Source of the DNA: Alviniconcha marisindica
Lineage: Eukaryota > Mollusca > Gastropoda > Provannidae
Length of the DNA: 64,000 bases
NCBI GenBank assembly: GCA_018857735.1
Contig: JABMCL010003006.1
Location: 297,501-361,500 of the forward strand
Reading direction: 5' to 3'
Positions 11,580 to 23,100 of the stretch are shown piece by piece. A model generated the notes under the pieces. The model saw only the letters and a list, made by a program, of their open reading frames with translations, searched no databases and was not told the origin of the DNA. The position numbers were made by a program, and so were the translations under genes. Position 1 is the first letter of the stretch. Each line of letters starts with the position of its first letter.

Positions 11580-12540
11580 CTGTGTTGAACTAGATATTTA
11601 AGTGCATCGTCTTCACGAACGGACCGCAGCCCCTACCAGTGCTGGCCCACCCGCCCCGGCCATTGCACGCGCTGAGTTCACATGCGTCCGGTGTGTGCTG
11701 GAAAAACGGAGAAGGGCAAAGACAGATGGTTCGAGTCCACGGCGCGCCGTTTGCTCGCTCACACAGCCCCGTGTCGACCCATGCTGCATCACCGAAATCT
11801 CAGCTGTTTGCTGTGGACGCCCCGGGACGCGATCTGCTGGCCCGCTGTGGACGGGTCCGGGGCCGTGAATCAACACCTCCCGGCCAACGCTGAACGGAGT
11901 GGTTTTGCAGAAGTCACGTGGTCCGATGTTTCAGGGATGAGCACGATTCAAACGATCGGAGTCTGTTGTTGCGGAAGCCGAAATGCAGAGTGGCTGATTG
12001 ATTCTCAGTTACATCATTCCGGCCCCATTATCGACAAAGCCTAATCCAGTGAGGTCAGTTCCAGACCCACCGTTGGGCTCAGCATGGGCAACAAGTCTTC
12101 CGCAGCGCTCTGCTGTCTGGACCACTGATCTAGAAATTAGAATACATGGATGGCGGCCATGACGCTCACGATGAAGCTGAGCGGGCGCCATGTTGCATGT
12201 CTCAGCTACTGATCTAAATAATACACACGCATGTACGCGCGCGCCCACACACACACACACACGGCGTTCAGAAGAGTTAAGCTGTGGCTCAAAAAGACAT
12301 TCAATTATGATTCAGACGGTAACATACCGAACCGCGTTAAATCATTAAAAACAGGACAACAACAACAACAAACAAACAAAACCACTCCCCTGTGAAAGAT
12401 GAATCCCTTTTGCCTCTCTGTGGGCAACCTTAACGACTGCAACCCCAATCCGCACAACATGACAATGTTATCCCAGCTATAAAAAAATAAAAAACGCTCT
12501 TTCCTTCTTTCCAATTAGTCTGCGAGAGAGCAGCTGAACT
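11580..12540. other. No gene recognised, CpG-containing
   Basis: Several overlapping short open frames on both strands (11602-12044) with no recognisable motif, splice pattern or single preferred frame. Confidence 0.4.
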
Positions 12541-12592
12541 CTTCAGCGGCATGGCGGACTCCTTGCCTCACTCTGATCAACACTTTCGACAA

Positions 12593-12645
12593 GTAAGTAA
12601 TTTGGTGTTTTACGCCCAGTCAACCATTACGGTTATATCAGGGCG
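12593..12645 (+). mobile_element. R2 micro-element, locus 1, with 11-bp target-site duplication
   Basis: The 53-bp insert starts GTAAGTAATTTGGTGTTTTA, continues CGCCCAGTCAACC and ends GGTTATATCAGGGCG. It is flanked on both sides by ACTTTCGACAA (12582-12592 and 12646-12656). The duplication shows that the short segment itself was inserted. No coding capacity, poly-A tail or Pol III boxes fit in this length. Confidence 0.85.
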
Positions 12646-13049
12646 ACTTTCGACAAACGAGCCGCTATCCATGTACTTCTAGATCAATGGTCTGGACTGC
12701 CGGTTTTACCAAAAGATAGAAGGCCGCAAAGCCCACAGCCGGATCACCCTGACCTCCCCTAACTTCTCCCTAGGGGAGGGGGTAGAGGTGAAGTCTGGGT
12801 GGTCCTTGGCTTGTGTTACAGTCCATCGCCTCGACTAAACCTGACTGGCTATCCGGACACATTGACTCAGAATTAACCTTCGTCACTCCTTCGGCCGCTT
12901 GAATCTTTGAATAGAGTTCTTCCAAGATTAAAGGGTTTAATATAAATAAATTACCTACAGTAATCCCCCCTCCCCCCCTCGCTGTAGTATCTCTGGTTAA
13001 ACAGACTATACCATGACCTACGTAGCAACACAGCAAAGCCACACTGTAT

Positions 13050-13655
13050 CGGACAAACTATAACGCGACACCGCACTAGCAAACTGCAAATCACGTTCAA
13101 CAAACTAAAAGGTAACCCAGCAAACAATGCCGCAAGTGATAACCCAGCAAACAGAGCGACACCGAGGTGGACTATGTACAACGTGATAACCCAGCAAACA
13201 CACTGCAAACTGAAGACAAACTTGACACCAGGATCACTGTTCCATGTCTGCGTGCGCAACGACCACGAGCTGACTTAATACCAGGATCGCTGTTCCATGA
13301 TTGACTGAGAACAACCAGGAGCAAACTTGACATCAGACTGCTGTTCGATGATTCACTGATAACATCCACCAGCAAACTTGACACCAGCATCACTGTTCCA
13401 TGATTCAATAACAACGGCCACGAGCAACTTGACACCGGACTGCCGTTCCACGATTCACTGACAACACCCGCAACCAAACCGCTGCTCCAAGATTCACTGG
13501 CACGACCACCAGCAGGCCAAAACCAGAATCGCTGCTCCATAACCCATTGACAATGACCACGACCACGAGCAAACTTTATCGCTGTTCCACGCTTCACCGA
13601 CAACGACCATGAGCGCTGGTCCATGAGTCATCGACAACGACCATGAGCAAACTTA
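13050..13655. repeat. Degenerate minisatellite, about 55-60-bp unit
   Basis: Copies contain AACTTGACACCAG, ATCACTGTTCCATGATTCAC and TGACAACGACCACGAGCA. At the left, units with GATAACCCAGCAAAC (13110-13200) are a related variant. Confidence 0.75.
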
Positions 13656-13679
13656 GCACTAACACTGGAACTGGACACT

Positions 13680-13925
13680 AGCCGGCTCAGGATTAAACCC
13701 AAACCGTCGGCAAACAGACGGACGACTAACCGTCGGCAAAAAGACGAAAGACTGTTGGGGTGAGGATCAAACCCCAACCGTCGGCAAACAGGCGGAAGAC
13801 TGTGATGGAGCGAGGATCGAACCCTAAACCGTCAGCAAACTAAACACATGGCCGCATATGGCGGGGTGAGAATCGAACCATGTCAGCAAACCGGCCGAAG
13901 TGTGTTGAATGATAGAACCTAACCG
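13680..13925 (-). repeat. Minisatellite with Pol III B-box in each unit
   Basis: About five units of about 50 bp. On the minus strand each has a B-box-like core (GGGTTCGATCCTCGCTCC at 13810, GGGGTTTGATCCTCACC at 13760, GGTTCGATTCTCACCCC at 13865). The remaining unit is GTTTGCCGACGGTT. Confidence 0.65.
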
Positions 13926-14149
13926 TCAGTGGATAGATCATGCATGCAGAACTCCGCGGGGCAGGGCACGGATAGCAAGCAGATAGAAGACCGGCAAGAA
14001 GGATCGAACAGCTGTCACAATACATTTCAGTACCGCATGGGAATAATAAGCCACGTCAACCGAGCATGCTAATTCCTTCTAGCTCGTCGAGAAGGAGAAG
14101 AAAAACAACAACAACGAGAACGACCCAAGCTCTGTTGGTTTTAAACGGC

Positions 14150-15825
14150 AGCTAGGGTGGGATAATAGTGACTATACTGCAAGGTAGGCCGCAGATCTCG
14201 ATGCCATTAAGGGTGGGACAATCGCGTGTATACCGTAGCAAGGCGCAGACAACATCAAGGGTGGGACAATCGTGTGTACACCGTGACAAGCTGCAAACGG
14301 TGGGATAATCGTGTGTACACCGTGGCAAAGCGCAGACAGACATCAAGGGTGGGACAATCGTGTGTACACCGTGGCAAGGCGCAGACAGACATCAAGGGTG
14401 GGACAATCGTGTGTACACCGTGGCAAGGCGCAGACAGACATCAAGGGTGGGACAATCGTGTGTACACCGTGGCAAGGCGCAGACAGACATCAAGGGTGGG
14501 ACAAGTCGTGTGTACACCGTGGCAAGGCGCAGACAGACATCAAGGGTGGGACAATCGTGTGTACACCGTGACAAGCCGCAAACATCATGGGTGGGACAAT
14601 CGTGCGTACACCGTGGGAAGCCGCAGACAGACATCAAAGATGGGACAATCGTGTGTATACTGTGGCAAGCCGCAAACATCATGGGTGGGACAATCGTGCG
14701 TACACCGTGACAAGCCACAGACAGACATCAAGAGTGGGACAATCATGGGTACACTGTGGCAAGCAGCAAACATCATAGGTGGGACAATCGTGCGTACACC
14801 GTGACAAGCCGCAGAAAGACATCAAGAGTGGGACAATCGTGTGCAGTACACCGTGGCAAGCCGAAGACATCAAGGGTGGGCGAATCACGTGTCCACTACA
14901 GCAAGCTGCACACTGGGGAATGATTCTGTGTACATAGCAAGTACTCTGTGGTAAATCGCAGACCGACATTAAACTCAAAGGCGGGGATAACCGTGTGTAC
15001 ACCGCGGCAAGTCGCAAAGTGTGGGATAATCGCGTACACTGTGCTGTGGCAAGCCGCGGGCAGACATCAAGAGTGGGACAATCGTGTGCACTGTGCTGCG
15101 GCAAGCCGCGGACAGACATCAAGGGTGGGACAATCGCGTGCACTGGGCTGTGGCAAGCCGCGGACAGACATCAAGGGTGGGACAATCGCGTGCACTGTGC
15201 TGTGGCAAGCCGCGGACAGACATCAAGGGTGGGACAATCGCGTGCACTGTGCTGTGGCAAGCCGCGGGCAGACATCAAGAGTGGGACAATCGTGTGCACT
15301 GTGCTGTGGCAGGCCGCGGGCAGACATCAAGGGTGGGACAATCGCGTGCACTGTGCTGTGGCAAGCCGCGGGCAGACATCAAGAGTGGGACAATCGTGTG
15401 CACTGTGCTGTGGCAGGCCGCGGGCAGACATCAAGGGTGGGACAATCGCGTGCACTGTGCTGTGGCAAGCCGCGGGCAGACATCAAGGGTGGGACAATCG
15501 CGTGCACTGTGCTGCGGCAAGCCGCGGACAGACATCAAGGGTGGGACAATCCGTGCACTGTGCTGTGGCAGGCCGCGGGCAGACATCAAGGGTGGGATAA
15601 CTGTGTGTACACCGCGGCAAGTCGCAAAGTGTGGGATAATCGTGTGCACTGTGCTGTGGCAGGCCGCGGACAGACATCAAGGGTGGGATAACTGTGTGTA
15701 CACCGCGGCAAGTCGCAAAGTGTGGGATAATCGTGTGCACTGTGCTGTGGCAGGCCGCGGGCAGACATCAAGGGTGGGATAATCGTGTGTACACCGCGGC
15801 AAGCTGTAAATAGACATCAAGCGTT
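14150..15825. repeat. Large minisatellite, 49-bp and 52-bp unit families
   Basis: From 14215 the unit is 49 bp (GGGACAATCGTGTGTACACC, GTGGCAAGGCGCAGACAGAC, ATCAAGGGT), about 13 copies. From about 15000 it is 52 bp (CGTGCACTGTGCTGTGGCAA, GCCGCGGACAGACATCAAGG), about 14 copies. A third variant with GCGGCAAGTCGCAAAGTGTG occurs at 15001, 15613 and 15704. Neither unit length is a multiple of three, yet all frames stay open because the unit lacks stops. Confidence 0.95.
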
Positions 15826-15829
15826 TGCT

Positions 15830-17375
15830 GTCCGGCAACTTCAAAAGCCGGCCCGGGACACACGGCATCAGGCCTGGGACACGCAAAGCAGTTGTGCTAA
15901 CTCGCGCGGTCTTTTTCTACACAGAGGGGCAAGCTTCAAACAAATAGCTTTGACACAAAGGTGAATCGGTTTCTGACGACCTAAAGAAGATGTGAGTGAG
16001 AGTTTAAGGAAGCAAGGGTGGGCGGGGATTGGGGGGAGGGGGTAGAAAGAGAGACTGCAACTCAAAGTGGAACTTTAAATTGTGTGTTCTATCGTCACGA
16101 ATCTCACACGTGACAACACTGAAACAAACACAAACACAGACACACACACACTGCAGAATTACCACTTCGGAACGTCATGAGAAAGTCCCTTCGTCACGAT
16201 GCACAGTGTGTATTACATCAAACCAATCTTTTGTACAGACAGATCAGGTAAATTCGCAATCAAACAAACATGGAACATTACGTTCCGTACATAATATACG
16301 ACTGACATGATTTATTACACGTGAACTTGCCGAGGGATTGCAACGCCTAACAGACACACGAACCCAATGGTTATGTGTGTCACGTTTCCGGTGATCTCAG
16401 TGCGGACTAGCCACAGTCCAGTGTCAATTGTTATGCATGACAAACACGCTGGCCAAGCTTACGAGGATTACAGAACTTGTAATACAACAAGAGAGACCCG
16501 CGGCGTGGCTGATCCGACTCGTTTTCAAGATTCCGAGCTTCTTCCGGAGAGCTACTGGCTGGGATGGAAACTTAGACTCCCTGGAAGCTAGGGAAAATTA
16601 GGAGCCCCAGTACCTAACAGTAACACCAAGAACCTACATCTGTGTGCGTGTGCGTGTGTGTCCATGCCTAACATTACATCCCGGCACCAACAGACTGATT
16701 TTGTGTTAAAACGGACAGCTACTCGTCGAGTGTTTACCCGTTTGTTTACTAGTCACAAGACGCTGTCCATAAACCATAAGCTTTGAACCGAACGGTGAGC
16801 GGAAGCAGGCAAGACTAAGACTAGAGTCTGCCTGTTTACCATTCGGGTGACTTACCATTACTCCCTAGCAGGGTCGAAAGTGGATCCGTCTGTTTTCCAG
16901 CCGCCAACCTTAACAGATCGACCCACAGAGACTCCCGCCCCTGAGTTTCCATCGCCTTTATAACAGGTGTGAAAAGGTCTGCAATGATAGGCTATATTCA
17001 TTCACATTGACCGACAGCCAACGACTTCATCGAATATGAATAGATCTGACATCTGTTGATATAACAGTGTGCCACAGAGGGAAGGCAACACGAGGGAAGG
17101 CACCGATGATGATGATGTGGGACTTAATGTCCTCAGATGTCGGGCTGACATATTAGGGACAAGTAGTGGTACCTAGTCAGCCATGTTGGTTATACCAGCG
17201 CGAAATGAAGCACAACAGCAACGGATGCCCTGTATGTCTTTTTCACAGTCTCTTTGCGTCAATGCTAATTTAAGTTCCCTATGCGCACTGTGCCACACTT
17301 TGTAAACATACAAACACTGCGTGAAGACTGAATGTCAGAGCCAAGAAAGGAGATACATTACATATACACTCGGTA
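15830..17375. other. No gene recognised
   Basis: Mixed sequence with a short CA tract near 16139 and a GT tract near 16643. A GATGATGATG run at 17107 precedes a sequence ending TTGGTTATACCAGCGCGAAA that vaguely recalls the R2 end. Confidence 0.4.
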
Positions 17376-17376
17376 T

Positions 17377-17578
<202 letters not shown>

Positions 17579-18039
17579 AACCACTCCGCTTTCATGAATG
17601 CACCGCCAATAGGATCTGTACGAAGTCAAGACCTAGGAGCGAAAGTCTACACATCAGAATTTCCATGAGTGAATCCCCGACGAAAGAACCCCATGCCTCA
17701 GCTATAAAAATGCGGTTTCCATTCACCGACACAGAGAATTCAGTTCAGACGAATAAATCACGTATACACTAACGAATAAGCCATCAATGACAGACCCATC
17801 CCTCTCTCACTTCGCCACCAGGCCATGTTTACCGGGCCTTTTTGCCCATTCCCCTTTTTGGCACAGCACTGACGGAAGGCCTAAATCTGACCGGAGGGGT
17901 GGAAGTGTAGCGGGTGGAACACAAATACAAAGTGGGTAAGCAAACAGCGCCGTCTGTGACAGTCCTTCCATTCCGCACAGCCGCTTAGGTGTCTCTCTCT
18001 CCTCCACACCCCGACAGTTCCTGCGACTGTGTCCGCGCA

Positions 18040-18345
18040 TACATTAATATCTTATCTACGGTCGGGGAATAAATGTTTTTATCTACCGGTCGGAAATAAA
18101 CGCCTTATCTGCCTGTGGGGAATAAGTCTTATCTACCGCTAGGGAACAAATATGTACTGAGTCACGGGGAATAACATTTAATGTACCTGTTGTCCTGTAC
18201 AGAATAAACTTCGGAGCATGACCGGTAAGGAATAAAAGACCTTATCTGCCTTTAGGGAAAATTCATCTCATTTACATGTGGGAAATGAATATGACTATTT
18301 TATCCGCCTGTAAGGAATAAATATTGTATCTGTAGAGAAGAAATA
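18040..18345 (+). repeat. Minisatellite, about 35-40-bp unit
   Basis: Repeated CTTATCTACCGGTCGGGAATAA-like phrases (18051, 18079, 18106, 18129, 18239) with decay rightwards. Confidence 0.7.
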
Positions 18346-18398
18346 TATATACAACTGTATATTAATCAACCTTTGAAATGAATATATATGCAAACTCT

Positions 18399-18420
18399 CC
18401 CCCCCCCCCCCCCCCCTCCC
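18399..18420 (+). repeat. Poly-C run
   Basis: About 18 consecutive C followed by TCCCC. Confidence 0.95.
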
Positions 18421-18639
18421 CTTCTCAAAGAGGTATACCTCAAAATAATTTCAAATGGATTTTTAAATATATCTACTTCAACGTTGTTTTTTACACTTCT
18501 ATAATATGACATAAATATTGAGTTTTGCCTAAATCAAAATGCATCTTTTGCGTTCTAAAACTAGTCAAAGGCTCACCTATTGCACTTGCGGCCATGTTTG
18601 ACTTTATCAAAGAAAGAAGAAGAAAAAAACATTTATACA

Positions 18640-19650
18640 ATAACTCGTGTTCCACGTTCTCACACACGGAGCCAATACAGAAGTTGCGTTTCATGTTCTC
18701 TCAGACATATCCACTTATTATTTGTCATGTTCTCACTGAGTGACCCATTTATTGAAGGAACCGTAATTCACATTTTTACAAAAAGAGCCACGTGGTTAGG
18801 AGCTATGTTTCGGGTTCTCACGAGTAGACCCGCAGACTGCAGTCCGAGTCAAGTTTCACCTCAAGGGCAGATTCTCTCACGTTTGACGTTTTTCGCAGAC
18901 TTACTGCAGCAGTGTTTTTTCATGTTTTCACAGGTAGACTCCCTTCCTACAGGAGTCACAGTTCACGTTTCCGCAAACACACACGCTTACTGCATTAGTC
19001 ATTAATGTTTCACGTTCTCACTCACACAGTCACCGACAAATCCTCTCACTACAGGGATTACGTTTCACGACCTCGCACCCATTTATTGCAGTCCTAGCCT
19101 TGTTTTCTGTTCTCATAGACAGGCTTGCTTATTAAATGAAACCCGTTTCATGTTCTCAAAGTCCTACCTAATATTGAAAGAGTCGCGTTTAAGAATTTAC
19201 GTTCTTCGAAGACAGACCCACTTTAATCATTAATGAAGGATTCACATTTCACGTTCTCACAGACCCACTTACCAAAAAAAGTCAAGTTTGAAAGAGCCGC
19301 GTATTAAATTTATGTTCTTTAAAGGTAGACACACTTAACCATTAACGCACGGTTTACAACTCACGTTGTCACAGGACCACTTACTGAAAAAGTATCTATG
19401 TCTGAAGGAGTCGCGTTTTATACAAATTTACGTTCTTCAAAGACAGACCCACTTAATCATTAATGCACGGTTTACACCGCACGTTTTCACAAGACCACTT
19501 ACTGAAAAAGCAAGGTCTGAAGGAGTCGCGTTTCAAATTTACGGTCTTCAAAGACAGACCCACTTAATCATTCACGCAGGATTTGCACTTCACGTTTTTA
19601 AAGAAGCACTTACCAAAAGAGTCAAGCCTGAAGTTATTACCGACAGACCT
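18640..19650 (+). repeat. Degenerate minisatellite, about 113-117-bp unit at its right end
   Basis: Units near 19205, 19313, 19430 and 19543 share TTCAAAGACAGACCCACTTA, ATCATTAATGCACGGTTTAC and CTGAAGGAGTCGCGTTT. The left part shows older shorter units with TTTCACGTTCTCACAGAC. Confidence 0.75.
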
Positions 19651-19689
19651 ACTTTATGCACAGCAATAAACCGCAGGTGTCTTTTCTAA

Positions 19690-20195
19690 TTATGCAACTA
19701 CAAGCACGCAAGGTCTTGACTCCAATCCGGCTGTCAAATAACCTCAGATTGTGCAATGGAGCCTATAGATACCCATGGCTTGTATAATGTGGCGGTAGTC
19801 TGTGTAGTGTGACTAGGTCACAACATTACACCGAGGGCTGAACTGTAAGCGTTCCCTTGTCAATGCCTTTAATGATCCGCTATCAAACAGTGGTACACAG
19901 CGGACCGTCAGACACACCCCGCCGTCGTGCTCTGCTGAACACAGTGAGGTGGTCAAGGGAAAGGCTGGAAGTGGAAGTCTTTGGCAACCAGGAAGACACC
20001 ACGCTACACTTGCTATAGTATAAGTATAGATCTCTGTGTTGACCACAGAGAGGTGGTCAACCGACATGAGGGAAGCCACAGCGTGGAAGTCTTCGCTGGC
20101 GGTGACCGCTGCTGCGTGCGTGTCCTGGTCCGACCAACCGTCCAGCTGTGCGACTTGCGTTACTGTTACCTGTATTAGACTACTGTGCTGGCTCT
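19690..20195. other. No gene recognised; imperfect internal duplication
   Basis: Segments at 19943-19990 and 20045-20100 share GAGGTGGTCAA and GTGGAAGTCTT. No coding evidence. Confidence 0.45.
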
Positions 20196-20199
20196 GTGC

Positions 20200-20553
20200 A
20201 CTAACACAGTACGATTACTGTACTGGCTTCGTGCATTAACGGTGGCTGAAGACTGCAGAGATCGTACTGGCAGAAAGCTGTCGTGAACAAGTGAGTTTTG
20301 AGTCTGGATTTAAACAGCGGAAGGGTAGAAGAATTTCTGAGATCGGATGGCAGAGAGTTCCAGACAGAAGGTGCAAGAAAGCTGAAGGAACGCTCTCCGA
20401 ACGTTTTGGTGTTGCGCTTTGGGACTTTCAGGAGCTTCTCACATGATGAGCGAAGGTTTCGTGTTGGTTCATATGCACATAGAGTCTGAGAAAGATAACC
20501 TGGTAGAGAGCCGTCAAAAAAGCGGTGGACAAAAGTGGCTATCAGTAACAAAT
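20200..20553 (-). pseudogene. LINE 3' tail, end of reverse transcriptase ORF
   Basis: The minus strand encodes FFDGSLPGYLSQTLCAYEPT, TKTFGERSFSFLAPSVWNSL and FKSRLKTHLFTTAF. This is the C-terminal end of a CR1/Jockey-type reverse transcriptase. No upstream catalytic part is present. Confidence 0.8.
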
Positions 20554-20764
20554 TACGACTACTGCACTGGCTTAACGTAGTAACACAATACGACTACTGC
20601 GCTCTCTTTATGTACTAACTTTGTTGTGAGCAATGGCGCAATATGTTTACTGAACTGGCTTTGTAGTTTGCACACCACTGACAACACCATCGTGGACAAC
20701 AACTTCCTGAATGTGTATAGCAATACCGAGACCGTTGTACTAGGAGTACTCGCAGTGTTTAATT

Positions 20765-20815
20765 GAGAGAAAAGAGCGAGACAACGAGAGAGAGCGACAG
20801 AGAGAGAGAGAGAGA
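20765..20815 (+). repeat. GAGA-rich tract
   Basis: AG repeats directly downstream (on the minus strand) of the candidate exon donor at 20836. Confidence 0.85.
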
Positions 20816-20835
20816 CGGAAGGAGATGGTACTCAC

Positions 20836-20941
20836 CAGATAATAAGCCCGTATGTTCTTGACTAAAATATCCCAGTTTATAATCCGAACAGACACATCCT
20901 CTACCGCTCTCTGTACATTCCCATAGGCCTCTCTTTGGTCT
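20836..20941 (-). CDS. Possible orphan coding exon
   Basis: The interval has a polypyrimidine acceptor (TGTGTCTTTTTCAG) and a perfect donor (CTG|GTGAGTACC). Between them one frame is open: one base, then 35 codons encoding DQREAYGNVQRAVEDVS, VRIINWDILVKNIRAYYL. The composition is protein-like, not repeat-like. I do not recognise the protein, and no partner exon was found, so chance cannot be excluded. Confidence 0.4.
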
Positions 20942-21529
20942 CTGAAAAAGACACACAGTCAAGGTAAAGGTACAATCATCATGAATTGTATACATGTACA
21001 CAACAAACGCAAAAACAGTAACTGTAAACAGAAATAACATAGTCAATGTAAAGATGCACAGTTAACACGAAGAGGTAATGTATTCCCAAATGAACGACAG
21101 TACAAATGACTGAACAAGTGACAACATGAACGTTTATAAATGAGTGACGACATGAATGACGGAACGACTGACGGCGTTCAAATGACTGAATTCTTCACAG
21201 ATTTTCTGACTGAACACACAAAGTGCAGACATAAACTGACTGTTGCTTGCGTGGTAACGAGTGTTTAGTTGCTCTGAAACCTGAACACTATTGGTAATCA
21301 GATATAAGCCCCAAAAGTAAGGCCGCCACTGGTGCCAAATGAACGAGTGCATTTCGATCCTGACCATTCATTTGAACGGCAAGGCAAAATGTGATATTGA
21401 TAATGAATGAAGTATGGATCTTATCTTTCATCGATCGATCTTGCATTGAAGCATATCGTGCTGTCCTTTCCCCTAGCCTTCGCCAGAAAATGGCTTTTGT
21501 CACGTAGCCGAACTTTACCCTCCAACAAT

Positions 21530-21616
21530 CGCTGATCACATGCTGCAAAAGCTTTTGTTACGCACACACTGCCCAACAAGCTCTGCTCGCATGCTGCAAT
21601 AGCTTTTGTCACACAC

Positions 21617-21697
<81 letters not shown>

Positions 21698-23100
21698 GCC
21701 TAACAACCGCTGATCACATGCCGCAATAACTCTTGTCAGGCACACTGCCCAACATCCTCTGCTCACATGCTGCAATCGCTTTTGACATGCACACTGCCCA
21801 ACAAGCTCTGATCACACAGACTGCACTGGCTTTTGTCAGGCACACAGCCCAACAATCTCTGATTGCATGTTGCAGTAGCTTTTATCAGGCACACTGCCCA
21901 ACAAACTGATCGCACAGACTGCACCGGCTTTTGTCAGGCACACTGCCCAACAAACTGATCGCACAGACTGCACCGGTTTTTGTCAGGCACGCTGCCCAAC
22001 AAACTGATCACACAGACTGCACCGGCTTTTGTCAGGCACGCTGCCCAACAAACTGATCATAGAGACTGCACCGGCTTTTGTCAGGCACACTGCCCAACAA
22101 ACTGATCACACAGACTGCACCGGCTTTTGTCAGGCACGCTGCCCAACAAACTGATCATAGAGACTGCACCGGCTTTTGTCAGGCACACTGCCCAACAAAC
22201 TGATCACACAGACTGCACCGGTTTTTGTCAGGCACGCTGCCCAACAAACTGATCACACAGACTGCACCGGCTTTTGCCAGGCACACTGCCCAACAAACTG
22301 ATCACACAGACTGCACCGGCTTTTGTCAGGCACGTTGCCCAACAAACTGATCATAGAGACTGCACCGGTTTTTGTCAGGCACACTGCCCAACAAACTCTG
22401 ATCACATGCCGCAATAGTTTTTGTCACGCACACAGCGCAACATGCTCTTATCACATGCTGCAATAGCTTTTGTCACGCACACTGCCTAACAAGCTCTTAT
22501 CACATGCTGCAATAGCTTTTGTCACGCACACTGCCTAACAAGCTCTTATCACATGCTGCAATAGCTTTTGTCACGCACACTGCCTAACAAGCTCTTATCA
22601 CACGCTGCAATAGCTTTTGTCACGCACACTGCCTAACAAGCTCTTATCACATGCTGCAATAGCTTTTGTCACGCACACTGCCTAGCAAGCTCTGACACAC
22701 AGACTGCACTGGTCTTTGTCATGCACACTGCCCAACAAACTCTGATCACGCAAACATGTCTGATCACAGACAGCACTGGTCTGTGTCATGCACACTACCC
22801 AACAAGCTCTGATCACGCAGACTGCATTGGTTTTTGTCAGGGGCACACTATCCAACAAGCTCTGATCACACAGACTGCACTGATCACTCAGACTGCATTG
22901 GTCTTTGTCCTGCACACAGCCCAACAAGCTCTGATCACACAGACTGAACTAGCCTTTGTCCTGCACAGCCCAACAAGCTCTGATCACACAGATTGCATTG
23001 GCCTTTGTCAGGCACACTGTGCCCAAAAAAGCGCTGATCACAGACTGCAGTGGCCTTTGTCATGCACACTCTACCTAACAATAGCTGATCAGAACATTGC
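21530..23100 (-). repeat. Large minisatellite, 49-bp unit
   Basis: From about 21790 to 22390 the unit is AACAAACTGATCACACAGAC, TGCACCGGCTTTTGTCAGGC, ACACTGCCC. From 22390 to 22690 it is AACAAGCTCTTATCACATGC, TGCAATAGCTTTTGTCACGC, ACACTGCCT. Older diverged units lie on both sides. A CATAGAGAC variant recurs at about two-unit spacing. About 28 units in all. Confidence 0.93.
21611..21697 (+). repeat. (CA)n microsatellite inside the 49-bp array
   Basis: Pure CA tract that grew from the CACGCACAC part of a 49-bp unit. Confidence 0.96.

Noticed and set aside
11602..12044. Overlapping ORFs of 84-120 residues on both strands
   Set aside because: All frames are open because the sequence is GC-rich; none shows family motifs or preferred codon use.
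12551..12592. Possible first coding exon MADSLPHSDQHFRQ with donor GTAAGT
   Set aside because: The donor belongs to the inserted R2 element and the following target duplication shows the frame was interrupted by insertion; 14 codons without a homologue are not enough for a gene call.
14226..15782. Repeat proteins of up to 247 residues
   Set aside because: They come from a stop-free 49/52-bp minisatellite read in rotating frames.
14150..15825. CRISPR-like array
   Set aside because: The repeat units are contiguous without unique spacers, and the sequence is clearly animal nuclear DNA.
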